Below the pieces are notes generated by a model. That model worked only from the letters and a program-made list of their open reading frames with translations. It did not search any database and was not told the DNA's origin. Below, piece by piece: positions 1-9,817 of a DNA stretch of 64,000 bases; within the stretch, counting starts at the first letter, position 1, and the number at the start of each line of letters is the position of its first letter. A program made the translations under genes and the position numbers. The DNA lies in NCBI GenBank assembly GCA_024663395.1, contig JANFAH010000001.1:4774001-4838000 (forward strand), given 5' to 3'. This stretch comes from Pisolithus tinctorius. Taxonomy: Eukaryota > Basidiomycota > Agaricomycetes > Boletales > Pisolithaceae.

Positions 1-1026
1 AGAAACATAACTCTAGAAATGCCTCCTCATTGCTACACCTATCCTCGCGAACCCTCTCGTCACCACACCCCCTTTGCTCATCGTCAATGACAGCCTGCTA
101 GCAATCAGATGATTGCCTCTTACTGCCTGTTCATCACCAACCCCACCATCATAGGCACCATTTACCACAAGGTTGATGAGAACTCTCCTCTCGACTTGGT
201 ATACCATGCCACTATCCAAGCCCTCTGACTTGAGGAGTTGTCCCAGTATGTCAACCGACAAAATCCTCTGTTATCCCCTGCATGTACCATTTTGAATGAA
301 ATTGCATATGAGCAAGTTCTGTTGCTCCTTAGACTTTTTGACATCCTAGGAGGTGCTGACCTCATCTATAATGTCTGCCAATACCCTACATTGATTGCAC
401 CACCCCCTCCTGGGTCTCAAAGGCCCTTGACTACAATCTCTCCCCCAGTTTCCTCCATGTCATCCTCCCCTCCAGCATCATTGCCATCCTCCCACTCCTC
501 CCACTCATCTTGCTCTCTTAGAAGAGCTGATAGACCTTGTGCCTGCTGCCTGTCTGGCCCCAACCCCCAACTGTGCGAGTCTCATGATTCCCTGTCTGAA
601 GTAGACCCCGAGACTGCCTTCAGCATCTCCAGAGCTGAACTCAACTACACTTTGAACATCATCGAGACCCTCGCCCAGCTGCCACCATCCCCCATGCTAA
701 ATGCACTTGCAGAGGCTGATCACCCTCTTACCCCCTCTGATCCATGCTATTGTCAGGTGTGTTATGTTTGTCGACAACTAGGACACATTCATGTCAACTG
801 TGGGCTCTATGAATGCCCCCTCTGTCATGCCACTTGTCCAGGGCATACCCAGGCCCAATGTCCCTCTATATGCCCTTGTCGACCTTTACAAGAAAGAATT
901 GCCACCCCTGGTGTGGTAGATGACCGTACCCTCGTTGGGAGCAAGGATGACGACTTGTATGATAATAACTTCGACTTTGACGACTCTGCTATCAGCAATA
1001 TGACCGGAGAGCCCTACAGAGAGTAA
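1..1026 (+). pseudogene. Relic 3' end of a Ty3/gypsy chromovirus pol (C-terminal zinc-knuckle extension)
   Basis: This stretch aligns, as translated protein, with the C-terminal extension of the nearly intact chromovirus in 2978-9812, but lies on the opposite strand. It starts with a frame equivalent to MPPRRYTY near base 19, has in-frame TGA codons near 88 and 226, and then stays open from 238 to its stop at 1026. Compared with the intact copy, at least ten arginines are replaced by Cys, His or Gln, which is what C-to-T changes at CpG produce. The zinc-knuckle cysteines and histidines (CX2CX4HX4C, then CX2CX6HX4C) are nonetheless kept. The 5' part of the element lies outside the window. A polypurine tract and an LTR follow directly. 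It is a decayed older member of the same family. Confidence 0.85.
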
Positions 1027-1064
1027 GTTGAAGTTGGGGACTTCAATGCTTAAGAAGGGGGTAA

Positions 1065-1516
1065 TGTTACATTTCACCCTTGTTTTCCCCTTTTTCACCA
1101 AATGTTTACCTCGTGTTTGACCTGTTGGACTATGTTTCCTTTTCGAGCCATCTTCTCTTTGATCCAATGGCTCTCTGTTTCCACCACTAGCATTACTAGT
1201 TCATTACATGCTCAGGACATGTGCCGCCATTGTTCAACCAATGGTGTAGTTACCTTGTTACATGCGGACACCTCATGGTCCGTCCCTTTGTAGTATTTAG
1301 ACTGCTGGCTCAAGTCCTGGAACCCCAGACTTGAGCTGCTCAATCATATGCAGTGTTTCTCAGAACTTTCACCCTCAGTGTCCCTAACCTGGACCACTCT
1401 TACTGGCATTGCCCAAATCCTCTGTTGTTTACAGAGGTTACTGCAGCCATTGCTCAGTAGAACCCATAGTCTGCATTTGAGCTCTCCCTACACCTTGACT
1501 TCGGTCAAGTGTAACA
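1065..1516 (+). repeat. Old LTR of the chromovirus family (3' LTR of the relic)
   Basis: The stretch begins TGTTAC and ends TGTAACA, and reads through as a diverged reverse-complement match to the 448-bp LTRs at 2978 and 9365. Many differences are CG changed to TG or CA. The purine run AAGAAGGGGG just before it (about 1054-1063) is the expected polypurine tract. It therefore closes the plus-strand relic that starts at the left edge of the window. Confidence 0.85.
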
Positions 1517-1770
1517 GTGGCCAGTTCACCTTGGATGGTGTAGAGTTGGTCTAGAAGGGTTCTGGCTGTTGCTGTGTCTTTGATTTCAGCTTCTGGATTG
1601 TTGATGATTTCTTTGAGCGACAGTCTGCCACTTCTGGTGGTTTTGCCAAGCTGTGTGGCATTTGACATTCAGGGTCCTGGCAAAGGACCTGGCATGGTGT
1701 GGGAATGTGACCTCACAGACGTTCATCCAGTTGAGGTCATAAAATGGTGGGGGTGGTGGGTGTGGTTGTG
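1517..1770 (-). pseudogene. Possible gag-like fragment into which the old element inserted
   Basis: Directly after the old LTR a minus-strand frame reads SGRLSLKEIINNPEAEIKDT and continues to about base 1520. The style resembles the start of agaricomycete gypsy Gag-like proteins, and the frame stops at the LTR edge, as if cut by it. No zinc knuckle or other diagnostic motif is present. The assignment is inference and weak. Confidence 0.3.
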
Positions 1771-1825
1771 TAGCCTGTGATGGGCTCTGCTGAGTCTGGC
1801 TGGGGTGACAAGGTCAGAAGAAGTT

Positions 1826-2072
1826 TTTTTCCAACCAGACTCTTGAACAGTACCTCCAAGTGTACTGCAACTACCAGCAGGACAATTGGGCCAACCTCTT
1901 ACCTTTGGCCAAGTTTGCTTACAATAATGCCCCTAGTGCTACTACCAGTGTCTCCCCATTCTTTGCTAATAAGGGATACCATCCCAATATCTCAGTGTAC
2001 CCAGTGTCACACACCAAAGGTGTTGTGGACATGGTTACAGCTGACTCTGCCTAACTCATTGATGAGTTGTGC
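1826..2072 (+). pseudogene. Ty3/gypsy integrase fragment (C-terminal core)
   Basis: The plus-strand frame reads NQTLEQYLQVYCNYQQDNWA, then LLPLAKFAYNNAPSATTSVS and PFFANKGYHPNISVYP. This is the familiar stretch of Ty3/gypsy integrase just after the catalytic glutamate. The frame hits a stop near 2052 and homology ends around DEL at 2072. Upstream catalytic residues are absent. It belongs to a different family from the intact element. It resembles the fragment near 10.7 kb, but the two overlap at their ends, so they are probably separate copies. Confidence 0.75.
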
Positions 2073-2972
2073 ACAATGCCCATGCCATGCAGATGAAGAC
2101 TAGAGGCCTCATGCATAGAAAGACTGCTGGACGTTAACAGTCATCCTTTGCACAAGAACAAGTCATCAGTGCTAAAGAGAAAAGAGGAAGCAAGTTAAGT
2201 GCACATTAAAGGTTTTTAGCACCCATGTATGGCATTCCAGTTTTCATCATATCTCCACCATTTCCAAAGATATCGACTCCATTCTCACACTCGCTTAAAG
2301 TGCTCAGCCCCACGATTCTTCCTTCCAAGTTTGGAGAGGATCCTCACACTCTATGCATTTTTACAGCACTCCATCCATCAGATGCTCATTTCGCTAAGTC
2401 CATCAATCATGGCTGCCTCTTTGTCAATCATCTCGCTTGTCTCATTTGCCAGAGACAGTGGCTATGTATATCTGCCAGGTGTTCCCACCAGCTTCCATCC
2501 TGAAGCCCCCTGGTTCATCCCGTCATTGTCAGCCCCATCTTGTCCCATGCAGCTTGGTCAGCATGTTCTCCTTGTCAGTATGACTTCCAGAAGGATGTTC
2601 TTTGGTCGCCTCAGGTCTGTCACTCAGTTAGAAAGGTCCTATGTGGTTGTTTCAGTCTCCCCAGTTGATGAAGCATATGGATCATTCCTCCCTGCTCCCT
2701 GCACCATCTTTATTCCAGTCTCGTCCATTGTTCTTCCCACATTGTGACAGCTGCAGTATAGTCTACTGTTCTCCAGCCTCCCTGATCACATTCATGATGA
2801 GTATGATGTGCATCTTGCCTTCTTACTGCAAGATCCAGCAGAAGACGTTCCCCCTTCTCCGCCTCCTCCATCAGAGCCCTGTCCATGAAGTTTTTGTTAA
2901 CTTCGCTGAGAGGATGAAAGGGTGGGAGACACAATCACTTATGCTCCCATTGCCCCACAGACCCCCAATGCC
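2073..2972. other. Unassigned CpG-poor relic sequence
   Basis: This 900-base stretch lies between an integrase fragment and the young retrotransposon insertion. It contains long open frames (2229-2747 and 2641-2976), but their translations carry no motif that I recognise, and CpG is rare, as in the neighbouring relics. I see no splice-structured gene here. It is most likely decayed transposon sequence. Confidence 0.5.
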
Positions 2973-2977
2973 CTAAC
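2973..2977. repeat. Target-site duplication, left copy (CTAAC)
   Basis: CTAAC directly precedes the left LTR at 2978 and occurs again directly after the right LTR at 9813-9817. Five bases is the normal duplication length for Ty3/gypsy integration. Confidence 0.9.
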
Positions 2978-3425
2978 TGTTACGCTCGACCGAAGTCAAG
3001 ACGTAGGGAGAGCTCAAATGCAGACTAAGGTTTCTACTGAGCAACGGCTGCAGTAACCTCTGTAAACGACAGAGGATTTGAGACGACGCCGGTGAGAGTG
3101 GTCCTTATGAGGGACACTGAGGGCGAAGTTCTGAGGACGCTGCGTATGATTGAGCAGCTCAAGTCTGGGTTTCCAGGACTTGAGCCGGCAGTTTAAATAC
3201 TACACAGAAACGGACCATGAGGCGTCCGCATGTAACAAGGTAACTACGCCATTGGCTGAGCAGTGACGACACACGTCCGAAGCATGTAACGAGCCAGTAA
3301 CGCTAGTGGTGGAAATAGAGAGCCGTCAGATCAGAAAGAAGACGGCTCTAAAAGGAAATCAAGTCCAACGGATCAAAACAAGGCAATCGTACAGTAAAAG
3401 GAAAAGTTAGGGGTGAAACGTAACA
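2978..3425 (-). repeat. 3' LTR of the chromovirus (448 bp)
   Basis: It begins TGTTACG and ends CGTAACA, a perfect 7-base terminal inverted repeat. It matches the LTR at 9365-9812 except for 7 transitions. On the element's strand it is preceded by the polypurine tract. Confidence 0.95.
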
Positions 3426-3438
3426 TTACCCCCTTTCT
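3426..3438 (-). promoter_or_regulatory. Polypurine tract for plus-strand DNA priming
   Basis: On the minus strand AGAAAGGGGGTAA abuts the 3' LTR. A similar purine run precedes the old LTR at 1065. This is the expected place and composition for a retrotransposon polypurine tract. Confidence 0.85.
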
Positions 3439-3462
3439 AAGCGTTGAAGTCCCTGACTTCAA

Positions 3463-6400
3463 CTACTCTCCATAAGGCTCTCCGGTCATGTTGCTGATGG
3501 TGGAGTCGTCGAAATCAAAGTCATTATCGTACAAATCGTTGTCCTCGCTCCCGACGAGGGTACGATCATCTACCAGAGCAGGGGTAGTTATTCTGTCCTG
3601 TAAAGGACGACGAGGGCGGATAGAAGGGCATTGGGCCTGAGTATGGCCGGGACGAGTGGCGTGGCAGAGGGGACATTCGTACAGTCCACAATTGACGCGG
3701 ATATGGCCAAGACGGCGACAGACATAACACGCTTGACGATAGCGTGGGTCAGACGGAGTAAGAGGCATGTCGAACTCGGTCAAGGCATTCAGCACAGGGG
3801 ACGGCGGCAGCTGTGCGAGGGTTTCGACGATGTTTAACGTGTAGTCGAGTTCAGCGTGAGAGACGCCAAAGGCAGTCTCAGGGTCTACTTCTGACGGCGA
3901 GCTATGAGACTCGCAAGGTCGGGGATTAGAGCCTGACAAGCAGCAGGCACGAGGTCTGTCGGCTCTTCTGAGAGAGCGGGATGAGTGGGAGGACGATGAC
4001 GACGATGGTGCAGGAGGGGAGGACGACACGGAGGATACCGGAGGGGAAGTTGCAGTCGAGGGTCTTCTAGACCCAGGCGGGGGTGGTGCGATCAACGTTG
4101 GATATTGACGAACGTTATAAATGAGGTCAGCGCCTCCAAGGACGTCAAAGAGTTTAAGAAGTAAGGGAACCTGCTGAAGGGCGATTTCACCCAGGATAGT
4201 GCGAGCAGGGGAAAGGAGGGGGTTCTGGCAGTTAACATAGCGGGAAAGTTCTTCAAGCCGAAGGGCTTGGATAGTGGCGTGGTACACAAGATCGAGAGGG
4301 GAGTCTTCATCCACCTCATGATAAACGGTGCCGATGACGGCGGGGTCGGCAACGAAGAGTCGGTAGGAGGCGATCATCTGATCGCTAGCGGGCTGTTGTT
4401 GCCGATGAGCAAACGGAGTGTGGCGGCGAGAGGGTTCGCAGGGGTAGGTGTAACGACGAGGAGGCATTTCAAGAGTGATATTTCTGACGGTACAAGTGAA
4501 GTGTCGAGTGGGTTGTTTCTTAGGAGGGAAGTCTCTGGGGAATCGTTTCTTATAGGCGGAGAGCGTATCATCCGCATGTTCAAGGTGTGATTCTTTTTGC
4601 CATGAGTTTTCGGAAGAAGGGTAACCCTTCCATTTGATTAAGAAGGCGTGTCCACGGCCGGACCTTTTATGGCCGACTATCGCCTCAACTTCGTATTCTT
4701 CTTCTTCGTTGACTAAGTCAGGTGGTGGAGCCGGGAAGTTTGGTCCGTGAACGTCGTTTTCGCGATAGGGCGATAAGAGAGAAGCATGGAAAACGTTGTG
4801 GATTTTCCAGCGTGCGGGAATCGTGAGGCGATACGTTATCGGAGATAGGACGTCAGAGATGGTGAAGGGTCCTTCTCGTTTTGGTGCCAGTTTCCTATTT
4901 TCATAGGAGCATTTCAAATTGCGTGCTTCTAGCCAAACCTTATAACCTTTCTGGAACGGGGTGAAGGGTCGTGATGAGTGATCTTTCATCGTTTTTCTTG
5001 CTAGGTCATGGGCCGCTAGGGCTTCTTCTCTAGCTTTCCTGAGTTCATCAAGTCTAGACTCAGTGGCGGGAAGGTGGGTTTCCGCAATCAGGGATGGAAG
5101 GGGTTTTGGTTCGTAGCCGTACATGAGGTAGAACGGTGATTGATGCGTGACAGAGTGGGGCCGGTGGTTGTGCGCGAACTCTGCCATGGGAAGGTTGGTT
5201 ACCCACGAGGTGGGGTCGTTTTGGCAAAAGATGCGGAGATAGGTCTCCACTTCTTGGTTCACACGTTCAGTTTCTCCGTCGGTCTGCGGGTGGTACGCTG
5301 TAGACAGGGCAAGGGAGTATCCCAAAAGGGAAGCCAGTTCTTTTGCGAAGGCAGAGGCGAACTGAGGGCCTCGATCGGATATAATTTTGTCATATAATCC
5401 AAAGCGGGAGTAGACTTTCTTGAAAAACAACGCTGCAATGTCAGCAGCGGAGGCAGTTTTCTTGGTGGGTGATAAAATTACCCCCTTTGTAAGCCCATGG
5501 TCTACCACGACCAAAAGGGAATCATAGCCATTAGAAATGGGTAAGTCGGTAACCAGATCGCAAGAGATCTGTTGGAAAGGGTGGGTCGAGGTGGAGGGGA
5601 TAGGTGTGAGGGGTGGTGTTGTCGGGTGAGTATTTACTTTATTTTGCTGGCATACAGCACAGCCTTCAACATATTTTCGGACGAAGGATGCTAGTCCGGG
5701 CCACCAAAACTCGGAAGAGACGAGTTGTCGTGTTTTTAGGACACCGGGGTGTCCAGCGGAGGGGTGGTCATGGTGGTTGGATACGACGGTTCGGCGGATG
5801 GTGGGGTCGTCAGGGATGTAAACTCGATTTCTGTAGAGTAGAACTCCACTTTCAAACTTCCAGTCAGAGAGATGTGACTTGAATGGAAGCGGCATATCGA
5901 CATTTTCAATGGCACGAAGTGCTGTTTGGACCACGGGGTCCTTCATAGAGGACGATGCGACCTTCTGAGTGAGATTGGTATCAATAAGATTGACGAATAG
6001 GGTTTGTGGGAGGAGGGTAACTCCTTTGTTATCTTCGTCATCGTCAGGGATATGATCGGGTCGGTGAGAAAGTGCATCTGGTGCGGCCAGGTCTTTGCCT
6101 GGGACATGTTCTAACTGCAGATCAAAGTCTGCAAGGTCAAGGAGCCAGCGGGCCTGGCGACGATTCAAGTTTTGAGGTGATTTGAAGTATGTCAGGTTTT
6201 TATGGTCTGTAAAGACCTTGACCGGGAAAGGGGATCCGTGGAGATAATGTCTCCAGGATTTCAGTGCTTGGATAACTCCAAGTAACTCTCTGTCATAGAT
6301 ATCGTAGTTCCTTTCTGCAGGGTTAAACAATTGGGACAGGAAGGCACAGGGTTGCCACTGTCCATTCGAATCTTCTTGAAGGAGAATTCCTCCTGTTGCG

Positions 6401-8169
6401 TACTTGGACGCGTCTGTAGTGATTGCAAATGGCCGAGAGGTGTCGGGCATTCGGAGTGTAGGTTGTGCCATAAAGATCCTTTTGAGAAGTTCAAAGGCGT
6501 TTTGGCATTTTTTGGACCAACTCCAATCGACCGTTTTCTTGGTGAGGTCGATGAGTGGTCGTGCTATGTCCGAATAGTAGGGGACAAATCTTCTATAAAA
6601 GTTTGCGAATCCTAAAAAGGATCGCACGTCCTTGACCTTCTTTGGGATAGGCCAGTCGGCTATGCCTTGGACTTTGACGGGGTCCATGGCAACGGTATTT
6701 TCTTTGATGATCATTCCGAGGTATTCCACCTCGGCCAGATCAAAGTGGCATTTTTCTAATTTTAAGGGAAGGGAGAGTTCTCTCATTCGTTCAAGAACAC
6801 GACGAGTTCTTTTCTTGTGTTCTTCAGGGTCATCTGAGAAGATGAGGAGGTCATCCATGTAGACAACCAACCATCCTTCGGCGATCATGTCTCTAAAAGA
6901 GTCGTTCATGAAACGCTGGAAGGTGGCAGGGGAGTTACAGAGACCGAAGAACATAACAGTGGGTTCGAAAAGTCCTTTATGCGTGATAAACGCTGCTTTC
7001 CATTGGTCCCCCTCTTTGATGCGGACATTGTTGTAGCCGGATCTGACATCCATTTTCGTGAAGATGGAGGCCCCTTTCAGTTTATCGACGAGATCTGAAA
7101 TGAGGGGAAGGGGATATGCATCCTTCACCGTATTCTTGTTCAGATACCTATAGTCTTGGCAGGGTCGCAGGGAACCATCTTTCTTTCCTACGAAGAAGAA
7201 GGGAGCGGCTTGGGGAGACTTCGAGGGGCAGATCTTTCCTTCTCGAAGGTTCTCTTCGATAAACTTTTCTGCAGACTCTCACTCAGAGGGAGAGAGAGGA
7301 TATGCCTTAGCCACTTTGGGGACGAAGTCTTCTACAAGGTTTATGGCATGGTCGTATGGTCGTGATGGAGGTAAAATTCCATCAGATGGTTTTTCGAAAA
7401 CCGAGGCGAAGTCTTTGTACTCCTCAGGGAGGACTGCCTTCGGTTTCTTCTTGTGTTCCTCCTGGGCTAATTCTGTAGCCGTGGTGATCTTTCGGAGAAG
7501 GCTATTATTGGGGTTAACCTTCTTGGCTTCTTCAACGAGTTTTCCAACCGACATCACGAAATGTGCCCGGATGGTTTCGTCTTCTGGTTCTTCATAGTCC
7601 ATGAATTTGTTTATCCCTTTCTTTTCAGTCGGGGACACAAGGTTCACAGTAGGTTCTTCGATGGTAATGGAAGAGACGTTGCGTCTTAATTCCTTTGATC
7701 TATCGGTTTTCTCATCGATAGATAACGTGCCCATCCTCCAGTCTACAACAGGGTTGTTTTCTTGGAGCCAGGGGAGACCCAGAATGACGTTTTCCGTTCC
7801 ACAATTGATGACATGGAAAAAGGACTGGTGGACGAGTCCTTTAACCTTAAAGTAGAGAGTGGCAGAAAACAGTATCTTTCCCTTTGAGTTTTGGGTTCCA
7901 TCGGCGTTTTTAGCGAGGATGGGTTCGGCGAGACGTCGAGTGGGGATTCGATGCTTTTGCACAAAACTCCAGTCGATGCAAGAAATTTCCGCTCCGGAGT
8001 CAACCAGAGCGGTAGTGTTGACGACTTTCTGAGTAGTTTCTGATGTGTAAAGGGAGATGGGAATCTGCATAGTACGTTCTGGTGTAGACGTTACAAGTAC
8101 AGGGGCAACAGAAACTAAACTGTCCTTAGTTTGGGGAACATCTGGCGTCAACGCAGAGTTCCCATTCAA
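3463..8169 (-). pseudogene. Chromovirus Pol: protease, RT, RNase H, integrase, chromodomain, zinc-knuckle extension (one in-frame stop)
   Basis: One reading frame runs from about 8169 to 3463 and is broken by a single TGA at 7279-7281, between the protease (8169-7282) and RT. The protease shows ALVDSGAE. RT shows YMDDLL about 90 residues after the ATG at 7128. RNase H shows ITTDAS and VFTDHKN. Integrase shows an HHCC zinc finger ending CAVCQQNK, then SDRGPQF and DGETERVNQ as parts of the DD35E core. A chromodomain (YEVEAIVGHKRSGRGHAFLI, KWKGY, ENSW) sits near residues 805-870 after that ATG. From about residue 887 to 1221 there is an extra region, which starts MPPRRYTY and ends with two zinc knuckles. 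The protease frame begins one base back from the end of gag, so it probably needs a -1 frameshift. The enzymes would act in cytoplasmic virus-like particles and the nucleus. Confidence 0.93.
7279..7281 (-). other. In-frame TGA between protease and reverse transcriptase
   Basis: The frame reads YPLSPSE, then TGA, then ESAEKF and onward into the conserved RT start. This junction is normally continuous in Ty3/gypsy elements. A single C-to-T change in a CGA codon would explain it, but the original codon is inferred. Confidence 0.85.
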
Positions 8170-9065
8170 AAATCCTTTCCAAGGGCCCTGGCGATGTTTA
8201 CCAAAGCGATGGATGGGCCAGCGACTTTTTCTTCATCGTCGCTTTCTTCTACTTCCACAATTTTGCGGATTTTCTTTACTTTCTTTTGGGGAGTCTTCCC
8301 CTTGTCTGGACATTCTCAGGAGAGGTGTCCTTTGTTTCCACAACCGAAACATCTTCCCTCCTTGATGTGACGGTCTCGTTCTTCCTTGGAGAGTCTCACT
8401 CCATCCACGTCCATAGCGTTTGGATCTTTTTCTTCAGCAAAATTGTTTCTAGGGTGGAACGTTTTCTTTTCTTTTCTTCCCGAGATTTCATTAACTTTTC
8501 TCCATTTAGCGTCGAATTTCTGTGCTTGGGTGTACCACTCAGTGATCTTGGTAGGAGTGGTTTCCATCATGTGGATTCGGTTTGCGATGAAGGGTCTAAG
8601 TCCTTGCGAGAAGAACTCGATCAAAGCGACGTCTTCCGTGATGGTTGAGTCAGCCACAGCAGTCCGGAAGTCGGTGATATATTGTTCCACCGAATCTTTT
8701 TGTTTCAAGGTTCGCATCTTGGCGATAGCAGTTCCTGCGGTATCGGCGGAGGTGAACGATGCTTTGAAATCTTTTGTAAAATCGGCAAAGGTGCCGAAAC
8801 TCGGGGGGTTCTTTTCCAGAGAGGTCTTCTGGAAGGTGGCAGCCCAGGAACGGGCGACATCTTTCTTCATATACGACAGGGCGTAGACCACCTTCTTGGT
8901 GTCAGTGTCGTATAGTTCTTCGTTTACCAAGAGATAGGTCTGTACGGAGTACAGCCAACTCATGGCATTCTTCTGGTTTCCATCAAAATCAGACGGAGCA
9001 CCGATCTTCAGTTCTGTGGCTTTGGTGGCATTGCCAACCGGTGCTTTCGACGATGAGCCAGACAT
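8166..9065 (-). pseudogene. Chromovirus Gag (nucleocapsid/capsid) with one in-frame stop
   Basis: The frame opens at ATG 9065 and reads as a retrotransposon Gag, with features such as GAPSDFDGNQ, VEQYITDFRTA and FFSQGLRPFIANRI. The nucleocapsid zinc knuckle begins CFGCGNKGHLS, then a TGA (8316-8318), then ECPDKGK. So the stop falls inside the CX2CX4HX4C knuckle, just before its last cysteine. After it the frame stays open to the natural TGA at 8166-8168. The end of gag overlaps the protease frame at a run of five T. Upstream of the ATG the same frame is open for about 65 codons, proline- and serine-rich, without another ATG, so a longer ancestral start is possible. Confidence 0.88.
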
Positions 9066-9351
9066 CGTAATCTGTGGTGGGGGCGGAGGTGTAGGGAAGA
9101 GTGGTGGGGGACTTGGCTGGATGGGGGTACCAAGTGACGCAAGTGACTGAGAGAAAAGGTTCGAGAGAATTCCAGAGGTGAAACCTCTATCTGGCTGTTC
9201 AGGTTCGTTGGAGGAGGTGTCTGTGACAGTGCTCTCCTGTTCTTTGTCAGATGACGATTCTTTGCGAGTGGGTCACAACGGCGCCCAACGTCGATTGTTT
9301 CGGGGGTTCGTGGTGGTTCACTAAGCAGTGACCGATTCGGCCAAAGGCTGG

Positions 9352-9362
9352 AGACTTGAGCT
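9352..9362 (-). promoter_or_regulatory. Self-complementary primer-binding site (Tf1-like self-priming)
   Basis: On the minus strand, three bases after the 5' LTR, AGCTCAAGTCT occurs. It is the exact complement of AGACTTGAGCT inside the same LTR (plus-strand 9543-9553), which begins about 33 bases downstream of the TATTTAAA box, where the transcript should start. No tRNA-type PBS starting TGG is seen. An 11-base match between the RNA 5' end and the site after the LTR is the arrangement known from Schizosaccharomyces Tf1. Confidence 0.7.
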
Positions 9363-9364
9363 TT

Positions 9365-9812
9365 TGTTATGCTCGACCGAAGTCAAGACGTAGGGAGAGC
9401 TCAAATGCAGACTAAGGTTTCTACTGAGCAACGGCTGCAGTAACCTCTGTAAACGGCAGAGGATTTGAGACGACGCCGGTGAGAGTGGTCCTTATGAGGG
9501 ACACTGAGGGCGAAGTTCTGAGAACGCTGCGTATGATTGAGCAGCTCAAGTCTGGGTTTCCAGGACTTGAGCCGGCAGTTTAAATACTACACAGAAATGG
9601 ACCATGAGGCATCCGCATGTAACGAGGTAACTACGCCATTGGCTGAGCAGTGACGACACACGTCCGAAGCATGTAACGAGCCAGTAACGCTAGTGGTGGA
9701 AATAGAGAGCCGTCGGATCAGAAAGAAGACGGCTCTAAAAGGAAATCAAGTCCAACGGATCAAAACAAGGCAATCGTACAGTAAAAGGAAAAGTTAGGGG
9801 TGAAACGTAACA
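9365..9812 (-). repeat. 5' LTR of the chromovirus (448 bp)
   Basis: It has the same length as the 3' LTR, begins TGTTATG on the plus strand and ends CGTAACA. It drives element transcription toward lower coordinates. Confidence 0.95.
9579..9586 (-). promoter_or_regulatory. TATA box in the 5' LTR
   Basis: TATTTAAA on the minus strand lies about 33 bases upstream of AGACTTGAGCT, the sequence predicted to start the element RNA. The older LTR at 1065 has a related TATTTAGA at the same place. Confidence 0.65.
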
Positions 9813-9817
9813 CTAAC
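9813..9817. repeat. Target-site duplication, right copy (CTAAC)
   Basis: It is identical to 2973-2977 and directly abuts the 5' LTR. Confidence 0.9.

Larger units (their letters stand above)
2978..9812 (-). mobile_element. Nearly intact Ty3/gypsy chromovirus LTR retrotransposon
   Basis: This is a 6.8-kb element on the minus strand with terminal LTRs at 2978-3425 (3' LTR) and 9365-9812 (5' LTR), flanked by the 5-bp duplication CTAAC. Reading the minus strand, the order is 5' LTR, self-complementary primer site, Gag, protease, reverse transcriptase, RNase H, integrase, chromodomain, an extra C-terminal zinc-knuckle region, polypurine tract, 3' LTR. Protease before RT and integrase last is the Ty3/gypsy order, and the chromodomain places it among chromoviruses. 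The LTRs differ at 7 of 448 positions, all transitions, so the insertion is fairly recent. Two in-frame TGA codons, one in Gag and one between protease and RT, suggest this copy is no longer autonomous. Confidence 0.95.

Noticed and set aside
2229..2747. 172-residue open frame as a gene
   Set aside because: There is no recognisable motif, it lies among CpG-poor transposon relics, and the loss of CpG also removes stop codons by chance in some frames.
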